From the NCBI RefSeq assembly GCF_028682475.1, contig NZ_JANHLE010000001.1:62001-126000 (forward strand): a stretch of 64,000 bases of DNA. Direction: 5' to 3'. Position 1 is the stretch's first letter, and each line of letters begins with the position of its first letter. This document shows, in pieces, positions 38,207-46,848 of the stretch. The notes under the pieces were generated by a model. It worked only from the letters and a program-made list of their open reading frames with translations, was not told the DNA's origin and searched no databases. The position numbers were made by a program, and so were the translations under genes. This stretch comes from Pseudomonas putida (GTDB taxonomy: Bacteria > Pseudomonadota > Gammaproteobacteria > Pseudomonadales > Pseudomonadaceae).

Positions 38207-39658
38207 ATGAACGCGATGATGCCCTCCCGTCTGCTGCTGGCAAGCCTGTGCGTAGCCTGTGCCGGCGCCGTATCGGCCGGCCAGAGCCTGGAGCAGATCC
38301 GCTATGCGCTGTACAAGGACCCCAGTGCCAATGTCAGTGGCGATCTGCGCTTGCTGTCCGAACGGGGCGACCTGGCCTCCAAGCTGCTGCTCGGTGACGT
38401 GCTGGCCAACACCGACGGCGCCAGCCGTCAGGAAGTGCTTGGCCTGTACAAGGAAGCATTCGCTGACGGCCGCGGGCAGATTCCGGCATTGGCGTCGCTG
38501 GCGCGTCTGCTTGATCGCACCCCGAGCCTGCAACAGGGTCAGCGCGATTGGGTAGCCCAGGCCTTGACGCGCTACCCGGCAACCCTCGACCCGCGCAACG
38601 CCAGCACCACCCTTGAGGTGTATCTGGTCTACCCGCAACTGGTCTCCACCGATCAGGCGCAGCAACTGCTGGCGCTGTACCAGCAATCGTGCCTGCTCAA
38701 CTGCCGCCCCGAGCTGTACCGTGCGGTCCTGGCTGAGCGCCAGGGTGACCGGCAGTCGGCTGAGCACTGGTACCAGCAAGCGGTGCGCGTGGATGTGCGC
38801 GCCGTCGATCGCTACTACCGCTTCCTCGGCGACGACCAGGACCGCGCCTTCCCGGCCTTTGCCCGCAGCCTTGAAGCCCAGCGCCCGACCCTGGCAGTCG
38901 ATATCGTGCACCGCATCGGTTCGCTGCTCGACAGCATCAACAGCGTGCAGCGGGCCGACCTGGAAAGCGACCGCCAGGCGCGTCAGGTACGGGCCATGGG
39001 CACTGTCCAGGTGCAACCTGACGCCGCGCAACTGGCGCGGGAAAAAGCCCGCACAGAAGAACTGGAGCTGGCCCGCGGCGAGGCCCTGCGCTGGCGCGAC
39101 AATGCTGTCGAGCGCGGCTATGTACCGGCGATAGCGTCCAAGGCCAGTTACATGATCTCCGACCCCACCGCGCATAACGCTGAAGAGACCCAGGCCCTGA
39201 TCAACCAGGTGCAAGCCCATGAGCCGACCCGCGCCAAGGCCCTGCAAGCCTCGTTCTACATGGTCAACAACTGGCTGACCCTGGACCCGCAAAAAGCCCG
39301 CGCGCTGATCGATGAATTGATCGCCAGCCACTACCCCGACGCCCAGTTGCTGCTGGCCGATTACTACAGCAAAGGCGTGGCAGACGAGCCGGACCAGGAC
39401 AAGGCGCTGCAGATTTTCCAGGCCCAGGCCCAGGCCGGTTCGACTACCGCCTGGTACCGCATGGCCACCCTGCACGCCTACGGCCGGGCCATCTGCCATG
39501 ACCCGGTCAAAGCCTACACCTATGCCCAGGTGGCGCTCGAGCTGGGCGAAAGTGGCGCCCGCAGCCTGATCAAACGCCTGGAAAAGACCCTGAAAAAGGA
39601 TGACATCGAGCGCGCCCTGGCGGCGCGCGCCGATCTGTTGAAGGAGGCAACCCTGTGA
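38207..39658 (+). CDS. AlgK-like periplasmic TPR/Sel1 protein
   Basis: 483 residues in the algK position. A signal peptide is present (MPSRLLLASLCVACAGAVSA). The mature part is helical-repeat-like, with Sel1-type units such as YPDAQLLLADYYSKGVADEP and STTAWYRMATLHAYGRAI. It differs strongly from the P. aeruginosa and P. putida AlgK sequences as I remember them. No standard lipobox is visible (CVAC lacks the usual -3 Leu), whereas AlgK is a lipoprotein. By position it should scaffold the periplasmic-outer membrane channel. The ATG at 38207 has AAGGA upstream. Confidence 0.65.
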   Translation: MNAMMPSRLLLASLCVACAGAVSAGQSLEQIRYALYKDPSANVSGDLRLLSERGDLASKLLLGDVLANTDGASRQEVLGLYKEAFADGRGQIPALASLARLLDRTPSLQQGQRDWVAQALTRYPATLDPRNASTTLEVYLVYPQLVSTDQAQQLLALYQQSCLLNCRPELYRAVLAERQGDRQSAEHWYQQAVRVDVRAVDRYYRFLGDDQDRAFPAFARSLEAQRPTLAVDIVHRIGSLLDSINSVQRADLESDRQARQVRAMGTVQVQPDAAQLAREKARTEELELARGEALRWRDNAVERGYVPAIASKASYMISDPTAHNAEETQALINQVQAHEPTRAKALQASFYMVNNWLTLDPQKARALIDELIASHYPDAQLLLADYYSKGVADEPDQDKALQIFQAQAQAGSTTAWYRMATLHAYGRAICHDPVKAYTYAQVALELGESGARSLIKRLEKTLKKDDIERALAARADLLKEATL

Positions 39659-41112
39659 AAGCGCATCACTCCCTGTTCGGTGCCCTGCTGGCCCTGACAC
39701 CGCTGTACCCGGCCATGGCCGCCGAAGAAGTCACCGGCCCCGAAGCAGACAGCAACGAACCGGTGCGGGTGTTGCCCAGCGACGGTAGTGTGCCGGTGAT
39801 CACCTCGGAGTTCTTCAACAAGCTGACCGTGCAGACCGGCTACGGCCCGGAAAACTCCGAAGTCGGCCGCAGCCGCGAGATGTTCTACAGCCTGCGCTAC
39901 GAGCCGTCCTTTGCCTGGTACTCGCCGGAAAAGCGCTGGGCCAAGTGGATGGTCTATGGCCGCCTGTGGCTGAACTACGACTCCAGCCAGTCGATCAGCA
40001 CGCAGAACGAAAACAGCAACAGCTTCGACCGCGAACAGCCTGAAGGCTGGTACGCCGAACTGCGTGAGCTGTATGTCAAACGCAACCTGCTCGGCGATGA
40101 CCCGCGCTTCTCGCTGTCGGTCGGTCGCCAGCGCTACTTCGATGACTACGGCATCTGGTGGGACGACAGCCTGGAGTCGCTGCGCTTCAACTACAACGAC
40201 ACCTTCTCGCGTGGCTTTTTTGCCGTGGGGCAGAAGTTCTACAACTACAACAGCGACGTCAACAGCCTGGCCGACAGTGAAGAACGCACCACCTACCTGA
40301 TGGGCGAGTACGCCTACCGCTGGAGCGAACGCAACTGGGCCGGTGTGCGCCTGATGCACGAGAACGACCACAGCGGCCACGACCCGGAGGATCGCTACGA
40401 CTTCAAGGGCATGCGCTACGGGCTGTTCTTCAAGGCCGACGACCTGGATGTCAGCCCGCTGTTCAGTGACTACCACCTGGAACTGGCCGGCCTCGATGGC
40501 AAGGTCGACAACACCGATGGCAACGGCACCACCAGCACCGGCAACCATGCCAGCGGCTGGGCAGCGCTGGGCGAAATCGGTAAGCGCTTTCACGACCTGC
40601 CGTGGACACCACGGGTAGCCCTGCGCGGTGGCCTGACCGACAAGCCGAGCAACGACAACGACGGCTTTCGCCTCAATGCCATCCAGTCCGACCGCATCAC
40701 CCGCCAGGGCAGCTACAGCACGCGCCTGGCCAGCTCCTTCGTCAGCCTCGACCTGCGCAACCTGAGTTACTACGGCATCAGCCTGGAAACCAATCCGACC
40801 CCACGCAGTGCCCTCGACCTGCGGGTGACCGAGCTGAAGCTGCGCGACGCCGACGGCACCCTGCCGGTGCGCATCGACGGCGACCAGCGCAGCGAACGCA
40901 ACCGCGCCATCGCCCAGGGCAACCACGGCGGCGGCAAGGATGTCGGGCAAATGTACGACCTCAATTACTACTGGAAGATGTTTCCCGTGGCCATCGACGG
41001 CAAGCACCTGGACGTCAACGCCCTGGTCAGCGCCAGCTACCTCAATGCTGGCAACGCCCTGGACAGCGGTGACGACTACCAGCTGAGTGTCGGCGTGGTG
41101 ATCAGCTACTAA
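39655..41112 (+). CDS. AlgE-like outer-membrane polysaccharide exporter
   Basis: 485 residues with a signal peptide (LFGALLALTPLYPAMA) and an outer-membrane beta-barrel. The AlgE-family block is recognisable: WYAELRELYV, SLSVGRQRYFDDYGIWWDDS, LESLRFNY and GVRLMHENDHSG, and the chain ends VGVVISY. It is divergent from AlgE of the classical alginate system. The start is GTG, overlapping the stop of the AlgK-like gene (GTGA), with AAGGAGG upstream. I infer that it exports the polymer across the outer membrane. Confidence 0.8.
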   Translation: MKAHHSLFGALLALTPLYPAMAAEEVTGPEADSNEPVRVLPSDGSVPVITSEFFNKLTVQTGYGPENSEVGRSREMFYSLRYEPSFAWYSPEKRWAKWMVYGRLWLNYDSSQSISTQNENSNSFDREQPEGWYAELRELYVKRNLLGDDPRFSLSVGRQRYFDDYGIWWDDSLESLRFNYNDTFSRGFFAVGQKFYNYNSDVNSLADSEERTTYLMGEYAYRWSERNWAGVRLMHENDHSGHDPEDRYDFKGMRYGLFFKADDLDVSPLFSDYHLELAGLDGKVDNTDGNGTTSTGNHASGWAALGEIGKRFHDLPWTPRVALRGGLTDKPSNDNDGFRLNAIQSDRITRQGSYSTRLASSFVSLDLRNLSYYGISLETNPTPRSALDLRVTELKLRDADGTLPVRIDGDQRSERNRAIAQGNHGGGKDVGQMYDLNYYWKMFPVAIDGKHLDVNALVSASYLNAGNALDSGDDYQLSVGVVISY

Positions 41113-41126
41113 GGACGGACCCTTCG

Positions 41127-42554
41127 ATGATCTTCGCCTCCAACGTGTTTTTGTTCCTCTACCTGCCGTTGTTCCTGGCCGTGTACTTCCTCGCCCGGCC
41201 GCAGTGGCGCTCGACCGTGATCGTTGCCGCCAGCTACATCTTCTATGCCTGGTGGCGCCCGGACTTCTTGCTGCTGTTCGTCGCCATCACCTACTGGAAC
41301 TACTGGTTCGGCCTGCGCATCAAGGCGCGTCTGGATGCCGGCGACAAGCGCTGGGCCCTGCGCCTGCTGTGGATCGGTATCGTCGGCAACCTGTCGACCC
41401 TGGGCTACTTCAAATACGCCAACTTCGGCGCCGAAGTGCTCGCCGCCCTGCTCGCGCCGCTGGGTATCAACACCTGGAGCCTGGAGACCATCTTCCTGCC
41501 GCTGGGCATTTCCTTCTATGTGTTCCATGCCCTGAGCTACATCGTCGACATCTACCGCAAGGACGCGACGCCGACCAACAACTTCATCGACTTCGCCGCC
41601 TTCGTCGCGCTGTTCCCGCACCTGGTCGCCGGCCCGATCCTGCGTTACAGCCAGCTGGCGCCTCAGCTGCGCCAGCGCACTCACTCCCTGGAGCTGTTTT
41701 CCCTGGGTGTGTGTCGTTTCATGCTCGGCTTCATCATGAAGGTGCTGATCGCCGACCAGCTGGCGCCGATCAACGTGCTGTTCATCAGCGAAGGCACCCT
41801 GCAGCTCAGCGACGCCTGGTTCGGCCTGGTGGTCTCGACCCTGCAGCTGTACTTCGACTTCGCCGGTTACAGCCATATGGCCCTGGGCCTGGCGCTGATG
41901 ATGGGCTTCCGCTTTCCGGAAAACTTCAACCAGCCCTACGTCTCGCAGAGCATCACCGAGTTCTGGGCACGCTGGCACATGACCCTGGCGCATTTCCTGC
42001 GCGATTACGTGTACATGCCGCTGGTGCGCAAACGGGTGGCCGGGGCGCTGCCGGCGCTGGTCTACACCATGCTGCTGTCGGGGCTGTGGCACGGCGCCAG
42101 CTTCGCCTTCATTTTCTGGGGCCTGTTCTTTGGCCTGGGGATGGTCATCGAGCGCAAATACAACCTGGCGACCAAAATCACCACGCCTTACCACCTGGGC
42201 CGCAACCTGCGCACCTTCGTGCTGATCATCCTGAGCATGCCGCTGTTCTTCACCAACGACCTGCGCCACAGCCTGGACATCTACCAGGCGCTGTTCGGTT
42301 TCAACGGCCTGGGTTCGCTGGACCTGTATGTGCTTGGCGCCTCGAAGATGGCCATGTCGTTCGCCGCCGTCGCCCTATGCTGGCTGGTCCTGGCTGGCAG
42401 CAACAACGTGCGCTACTACGCCGGCAACAAGGAGCAGTACTTCATGCGTCATGTCGGCGGTCTCAAGGCCGTGCTGCTGTGGGCCGGTTTCGCCCTGGCG
42501 CTGAGCAGCCTGGCGGCGAACTCCTTCTCACCCTTTCTGTACTTCCAGTTCTAG
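41127..42554 (+). CDS. algI: AlgI-like MBOAT O-acetyltransferase
   Basis: 475 residues, polytopic. It begins IFASNVFLFLYLPLFLAVYF and ends SFSPFLYFQF, both as in AlgI. The MBOAT active-site histidine is His322 in LLSGLWHGASFAF, and NFNQPYVSQSITEFWARWH is the conserved central block. AlgI moves acetyl groups across the inner membrane for AlgJ/AlgX to place on mannuronate. It is shorter than AlgI of P. aeruginosa because the C-terminal cytoplasmic insert is missing. In the classical operon it comes after algL; here it follows the exporter. Confidence 0.9.
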   Translation: MIFASNVFLFLYLPLFLAVYFLARPQWRSTVIVAASYIFYAWWRPDFLLLFVAITYWNYWFGLRIKARLDAGDKRWALRLLWIGIVGNLSTLGYFKYANFGAEVLAALLAPLGINTWSLETIFLPLGISFYVFHALSYIVDIYRKDATPTNNFIDFAAFVALFPHLVAGPILRYSQLAPQLRQRTHSLELFSLGVCRFMLGFIMKVLIADQLAPINVLFISEGTLQLSDAWFGLVVSTLQLYFDFAGYSHMALGLALMMGFRFPENFNQPYVSQSITEFWARWHMTLAHFLRDYVYMPLVRKRVAGALPALVYTMLLSGLWHGASFAFIFWGLFFGLGMVIERKYNLATKITTPYHLGRNLRTFVLIILSMPLFFTNDLRHSLDIYQALFGFNGLGSLDLYVLGASKMAMSFAAVALCWLVLAGSNNVRYYAGNKEQYFMRHVGGLKAVLLWAGFALALSSLAANSFSPFLYFQF

Positions 42555-42563
42555 GAGACGGCC

Positions 42564-43658
42564 ATGTACCCGGTCATGAATTCGGCGAGCAAGGTCAACG
42601 GCATTCTCTTTGGCGTAGTGCTGGCAGGGATGTTCGTCTATTCCCTGCCGCCGGTGTTCAGCTTCGCGAAAAGCCAGAGCGATGCCTGGAACCTGTTCGT
42701 CGATGGCAAGTTGCTGCGCAAGTTCGAGCAGGTCTACGACAAGCGCTTCTTCCTGCGCGAACCCTCGGTTGAACTGTGGGCCAACGCCCAGTACCGCTTG
42801 TTCGATGAAGGCACCAAAGGCGTGGTGCTGGGCAAGGACGGCTGGCTTTACACCAACCAGGAATACCGCGTACCGAACAACCTGCAAGCCAACCTCGAGG
42901 GCCAGCTGGCGCAGATCGCCGAGGTCGAACAAAAGCTCAAGGCACACAACAAACGCCTGGTCCTGCTGCCGCTGCCGATGAAAGTGGATGTCTATGGCAC
43001 ATATGCCGAACGCGCTGTCGACCCACGGGCGATCAGCCTGTACGACCGCTTCGTTGCCGGCCTGCAGGCGCAGAAAACCGAGGTCACGCCGGTGCGTTCG
43101 GCCTTCCTCTACAACAGCGCCGGCCCCGCGCTGTTTCTCAAATCCGACACCCACTGGAGCCCGGAAGGCGCACGCCTGACCGCCTATGAACTGGCACGCC
43201 AGCGCCCGGACCTGGTCGGTGATGAACGCTATGTGTCGCACAAGGTTGCCGAGAAAACCGTCAAGGGCGACCTGATGAACTACATCCAGTTCAACCACGC
43301 CCAGTTGGCCCCGCAGTATGGCCCCAGCCAGATCGCCCTGTACGAAACCCTCAAGGCCGAACAGAACACTGACGCGCTGTTCGCCGACGAGCAGCAGAGC
43401 CTGCTGCTGGTCGGCACCAGCTACAGCAAGATCGACGACTGGAACTTCACCGGTTTTCTCAAAGAAGCACTCAACCGCGACCTGCTCAGTGTCGCGGTGG
43501 AAGCTCGCGGCCCATTCGAAGCGATGAACCAGTTCCTCGCCAGTGACGACCTCAAGAACCCGCAGATCGATACGGTGATCTGGGAGTTCCCGCTGCGCAC
43601 CCTGCTCGCCCACCGCTTGGGCTCCCTGAGCCGTCCCGGCCAGACCCAGCATTTCTGA
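42564..43658 (+). CDS. algJ: AlgJ-like SGNH O-acetyltransferase
   Basis: 364 residues with an uncleaved N-terminal anchor (ILFGVVLAGMFVYSLPP). The ALGX/ALGJ SGNH-like fold is shown by DGWLYTNQEYR, SDTHWSPEGARL (Asp195, His197) and LLVGTSYSK (Ser286), which supply the catalytic triad. It acts in the periplasm in acetyl transfer. GGAG precedes the ATG; the gap after algI is 9 bases. Confidence 0.87.
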   Translation: MYPVMNSASKVNGILFGVVLAGMFVYSLPPVFSFAKSQSDAWNLFVDGKLLRKFEQVYDKRFFLREPSVELWANAQYRLFDEGTKGVVLGKDGWLYTNQEYRVPNNLQANLEGQLAQIAEVEQKLKAHNKRLVLLPLPMKVDVYGTYAERAVDPRAISLYDRFVAGLQAQKTEVTPVRSAFLYNSAGPALFLKSDTHWSPEGARLTAYELARQRPDLVGDERYVSHKVAEKTVKGDLMNYIQFNHAQLAPQYGPSQIALYETLKAEQNTDALFADEQQSLLLVGTSYSKIDDWNFTGFLKEALNRDLLSVAVEARGPFEAMNQFLASDDLKNPQIDTVIWEFPLRTLLAHRLGSLSRPGQTQHF

Positions 43659-43677
43659 CATTTTCAAGGAGATCACC

Positions 43678-44322
43678 ATGAATCGTTCGCTCAAGTGCCT
43701 GCTCACCGCCAGTACCCTGCTGCTGGTCAGCACCCAGGGTATTGCCGCCGAAGGCAATGCCGACCTGTACGACGCCGTGGCCCCGGCCGACTCCGCCTTT
43801 GTGCGGGTGCTCAACCTGTCAGACAGCAACATCGACGTGACTTTGAGTGGCAAGGTCAACCCGCAGCGGGTCGCCGCCGGCCAGCTCAGCGGCTACCGTT
43901 TCACCCCGGCCGGTAGCCACAAGATCGCCGTCGGCGCCAAGGCTATCGAACCGCAGCTCAAGGCCAATGCCGCGAGCACCGTGGTCTATGACGGCAACAG
44001 CCTGACGCTGATCGCCGACAAGTACGTCAACGAGCCGAAAAAAGCGCAGATCGCTTTCTACAACCTGACCCCGGCCAAGGCTTCACTGAAAACCGTTGAT
44101 GGCAAGAGCGTGGTGGTCGATACCCTGGGCAAAGACCAGACCGGCAGCCGCATGGTCAACGAAATCAAGATCGGTTTCGCCGCTTTCGACGATCAACAGA
44201 AAATCGCCCAGTTCGACGAACTGTTCCTCAAGAAAGGCCGCTCCTACAGCTACGTGCTGCTGCCTCAGGGCGCCGGCTATCGCAGCATGAGCCTGGCCAA
44301 CAGCATCGACCCGAGCGAGTGA
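43678..44322 (+). CDS. algF: AlgF-like periplasmic acetylation adaptor
   Basis: 214 residues with a signal peptide (LLTASTLLLVSTQGIAA). The mature start GNADLYDAVAPADSAFVRVLNLS matches the AlgF pattern (DADLYGPQAP..FVR), followed by two beta-rich repeats (VRVLNLSDSNIDVTL, IAFYNLTPAKASLKTV). AlgF is needed for alginate acetylation by AlgI/J/X. AAGGAG precedes the ATG. Confidence 0.85.
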   Translation: MNRSLKCLLTASTLLLVSTQGIAAEGNADLYDAVAPADSAFVRVLNLSDSNIDVTLSGKVNPQRVAAGQLSGYRFTPAGSHKIAVGAKAIEPQLKANAASTVVYDGNSLTLIADKYVNEPKKAQIAFYNLTPAKASLKTVDGKSVVVDTLGKDQTGSRMVNEIKIGFAAFDDQQKIAQFDELFLKKGRSYSYVLLPQGAGYRSMSLANSIDPSE

Positions 44323-44330
44323 GCGGCGCC

Positions 44331-45725
44331 ATGAAAAGCCTTTTCGCCCTTGGCCTGGCCGTTGCCGGCGCGCTGTTCAGCGCGCACGGCACTGCAGCCG
44401 ACACCACCCAGACCACCTGCAAGGGCCTGGAATGCCTGATGTGCCCGGGCCTGAGCAATCCCCAGCATTACGCCGAAGGCCGCATGAAGCTGATGCGCGA
44501 AATCGTTCCGGGCAAGGATCGCTGGCTGTTTCGCTCGGCCGTCGACCTGACCAACGACTTCGGCATTCCGGCGCCCATGCGCCCGGAGTTCGCGCGCCTG
44601 ATGGACACCTTCCATCGTCAGGGTATCCAGGTGGCCATGGCCATCCAGCCGACCCGCGGCCTGATGCACCGCGACAAGCTGTACGCCGACAAACTGCATG
44701 GCTTCGACTTCGCCCGCGCCAGCGGCAACCTGAGCAGCTACCTGCAGCAACTGCGCAACGGTGGCGCCATCGTCGCACCGATGATGCAGCTGGTGCAGAA
44801 CCCGCCCGAGGGCGAGTTCTTCTTTCGCCGCGATCACCACTGGACGCCGAGCGGTGCCGAGGCCACCGCCCGCCTGGTGGCCGAGGAAGTGCGCCGCCAA
44901 CCGTTCTATGCCTCCCTGGACAAGAAGCAGTACCGCACCGAGCCCGGGGTGATGGTGCCCAAGGACGGCACCCTGAACCTGGCCCTGAGTTACATCTGTG
45001 GCAACAACTACGGCTTTCAGTACGTGCGCGGCTACCAGACCATCCCGCAGGACCAGGGCGCCGAGGCCTTGTTCGACGACGCACCGGACCCGCAGGTGAT
45101 TCTGGTCGGCGACAGTAACGCCGCCGCCCGCGAAGACGAGAGCAAGCAGTTCAACTTCGACGGCTACCTCAAGCAGTACCTTGACGTCGACATCCTCAAC
45201 TACGCCCTGCCCGGCGTCGGCCAGGACGGTTCTCTGCTCGAATACCTGCTGTCGGAAAACTACAAGCCCAAGGCGCCACCCAAGCTGATCATCTGGGAGC
45301 TGCCGGCCAACTACCAGCTGGAATCCGAGCTGATGTACCGCCAGTTGATACCGGCGATCAAAGGCGGCTGCCCGGTGTCCACCGAGGTCATGGCCAACCG
45401 CTTGCAGCGTCCGGCGCTGAAGGTCAACGAACGCATCGAGCTGCTCAGTAACGCAGGCGAAGCGCGCAAGACGGTGAACGGTGGTTTTCTCGATATCCGT
45501 ATCGGCGACAAGAACGTCAAGGATTTCTACGTGATCGTCTATTACGACAACGGTGCGCGCGACAAGGTCTGGTTCCGCCGCGAGGCGGTGGTGACGGGTG
45601 GCCAGTACTACCTGGAACTGAGCCGTGCCAAGGAATTTGCCGGGGCCAATCTGCTCTCGGTGTTCATGGAGCCGACCAAACCCGGCAGCGCCGCCACCCA
45701 GGTGGAAACCCGACTATGCCTGTGA
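44331..45725 (+). CDS. algX: AlgX-like terminal O-acetyltransferase
   Basis: 464 residues from the ATG at 44331; an in-frame GTG at 44319 overlaps the algF stop. It has a signal peptide (MKSLFALGLAVAGALF). The SGNH domain shows DRWLFRSAVDL, QPTRGLMHRDK, RDHHWTPSGA (Asp168, His170) and VGDSNAA (Ser262), followed by a C-terminal carbohydrate-binding-like domain. Cysteines fit AlgX disulfides (ICGNNYG, KGGCPV, TRLCL). AlgX binds and acetylates polymannuronate. It is clearly diverged from classical AlgX but keeps the catalytic residues. Confidence 0.85.
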   Translation: MKSLFALGLAVAGALFSAHGTAADTTQTTCKGLECLMCPGLSNPQHYAEGRMKLMREIVPGKDRWLFRSAVDLTNDFGIPAPMRPEFARLMDTFHRQGIQVAMAIQPTRGLMHRDKLYADKLHGFDFARASGNLSSYLQQLRNGGAIVAPMMQLVQNPPEGEFFFRRDHHWTPSGAEATARLVAEEVRRQPFYASLDKKQYRTEPGVMVPKDGTLNLALSYICGNNYGFQYVRGYQTIPQDQGAEALFDDAPDPQVILVGDSNAAAREDESKQFNFDGYLKQYLDVDILNYALPGVGQDGSLLEYLLSENYKPKAPPKLIIWELPANYQLESELMYRQLIPAIKGGCPVSTEVMANRLQRPALKVNERIELLSNAGEARKTVNGGFLDIRIGDKNVKDFYVIVYYDNGARDKVWFRREAVVTGGQYYLELSRAKEFAGANLLSVFMEPTKPGSAATQVETRLCL

Positions 45726-46831
45726 AAACCTGGAGTGCACTGGCGCTGGGCCTGTGCGCCAGCCTGCAACTGGGCCACAGCCTGGCCGCCAGTTCGATCT
45801 GGCCGCCACGGGCCACCGCGCAGTCGGCGATGATCGCCGACTACCGCACCCTGCACTGCAGCAAGGAGCCACCAGCGCCCTACACCGGCAGCTTGCAGAT
45901 ACAGAGCAAGTACGACCAGCGCGATGCCAGCAAATCGACCCTGCGCAGCCGTCCCGATGCCAACAGCGAAAAGATCGGCAAGCAGGTCAAGCAGTTCATC
46001 GGCGGCCTGATCTATGCCAGCAAGCGCTTTCAGCGGGCGAAAACGCCGCAGCAGGCGAACATGGCCCTGGCCTGCCAGGACCAATGGCTGCAGCACTGGG
46101 CCGAAGCCCGGGCGCTGCTCAACCCGGACGCCAGCAGCACCGGTATGGCCGCACGCAAGTGGGCGGTCGCCGCCATGGCCTCGACCTTGTTGATGACCCA
46201 GGCGGCCAGCGACGGCAAGCTGCAACTGTCGGCGCAACAACGCGAGTGGTTCACGCAGTTGGGCGAACGGATCATTGCCGAATACCAGCCGCGCAGGGCC
46301 CAGGGTTTTGCCTGGTTCAACAACCATGACTACTGGGCGGCCTGGGCGGTGGCGGCGACCGGCATGCTGATCGAGCGTGACGACTTCATCCAGTGGGCCG
46401 ACGGCAACCTGCGCCTTGGCCTGCAACAGGCGGTCAAAGCCAGCGACGGCAGCTATGCCTACCTGCCGCTGGAAGTCGCCCGCGGCAAGCTGGCCGCCAC
46501 TTATAGCCAGTACGCGCTGGTGCCACTGGTGTTGCTGGCCGAGTCGGCGCGGGTCAATGGACTGCCCTGGAGCGCGCAAGACCAGCAGACCTTGGAACTG
46601 CTGGGTAATTTCGCCGCACGCAGCATCCTCGATGCCGACGACCTGCCCGAACTCAAGGGCCAATCGCAGATCGCCGTGGCGCCTTACAAGCTGGCCTGGC
46701 TGATCCCCTTCCTGCAGCGCGCGCCAGAGCATCGCCTGGCGCGCCAGCTGTACGACAGCGAAGACGGCGACGTCGACAACTACAGCCAGATTGGCGGCCC
46801 GCTCAAGCCGCTGTACCCCAAACTGCCGTAA
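45716..46831 (+). CDS. algL: AlgL-like alginate lyase (PL5)
   Basis: 371 residues with a signal peptide (LALGLCASLQLGHSLA). PL5 catalytic residues are in place: Asn203 and His204 in FNNHDYWAAWAV, Arg256 and Tyr263 in RGKLAATYSQYAL. The KSTLRSRPDAN lid sequence is also typical. AlgL degrades stray polymannuronate in the periplasm during export. It overlaps algX by 10 bases, suggesting coupling. Retained active-site residues imply that the cluster still makes a mannuronate polymer. Confidence 0.87.
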   Translation: MPVKTWSALALGLCASLQLGHSLAASSIWPPRATAQSAMIADYRTLHCSKEPPAPYTGSLQIQSKYDQRDASKSTLRSRPDANSEKIGKQVKQFIGGLIYASKRFQRAKTPQQANMALACQDQWLQHWAEARALLNPDASSTGMAARKWAVAAMASTLLMTQAASDGKLQLSAQQREWFTQLGERIIAEYQPRRAQGFAWFNNHDYWAAWAVAATGMLIERDDFIQWADGNLRLGLQQAVKASDGSYAYLPLEVARGKLAATYSQYALVPLVLLAESARVNGLPWSAQDQQTLELLGNFAARSILDADDLPELKGQSQIAVAPYKLAWLIPFLQRAPEHRLARQLYDSEDGDVDNYSQIGGPLKPLYPKLP

Positions 46832-46848
46832 CCCAAGGACGAATCGCC

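Noticed and set aside
38129..41007. Two overlapping long minus-strand frames opposite the AlgK- and AlgE-like genes
   Set aside because: Shadow frames of GC-rich genes; no family resemblance and wrong codon pattern.
41204..42772. Plus-strand alternative frame overlapping algI
   Set aside because: Pro/Arg/Ala-rich nonsense composition; AlgI in the other frame is clear from end to end.
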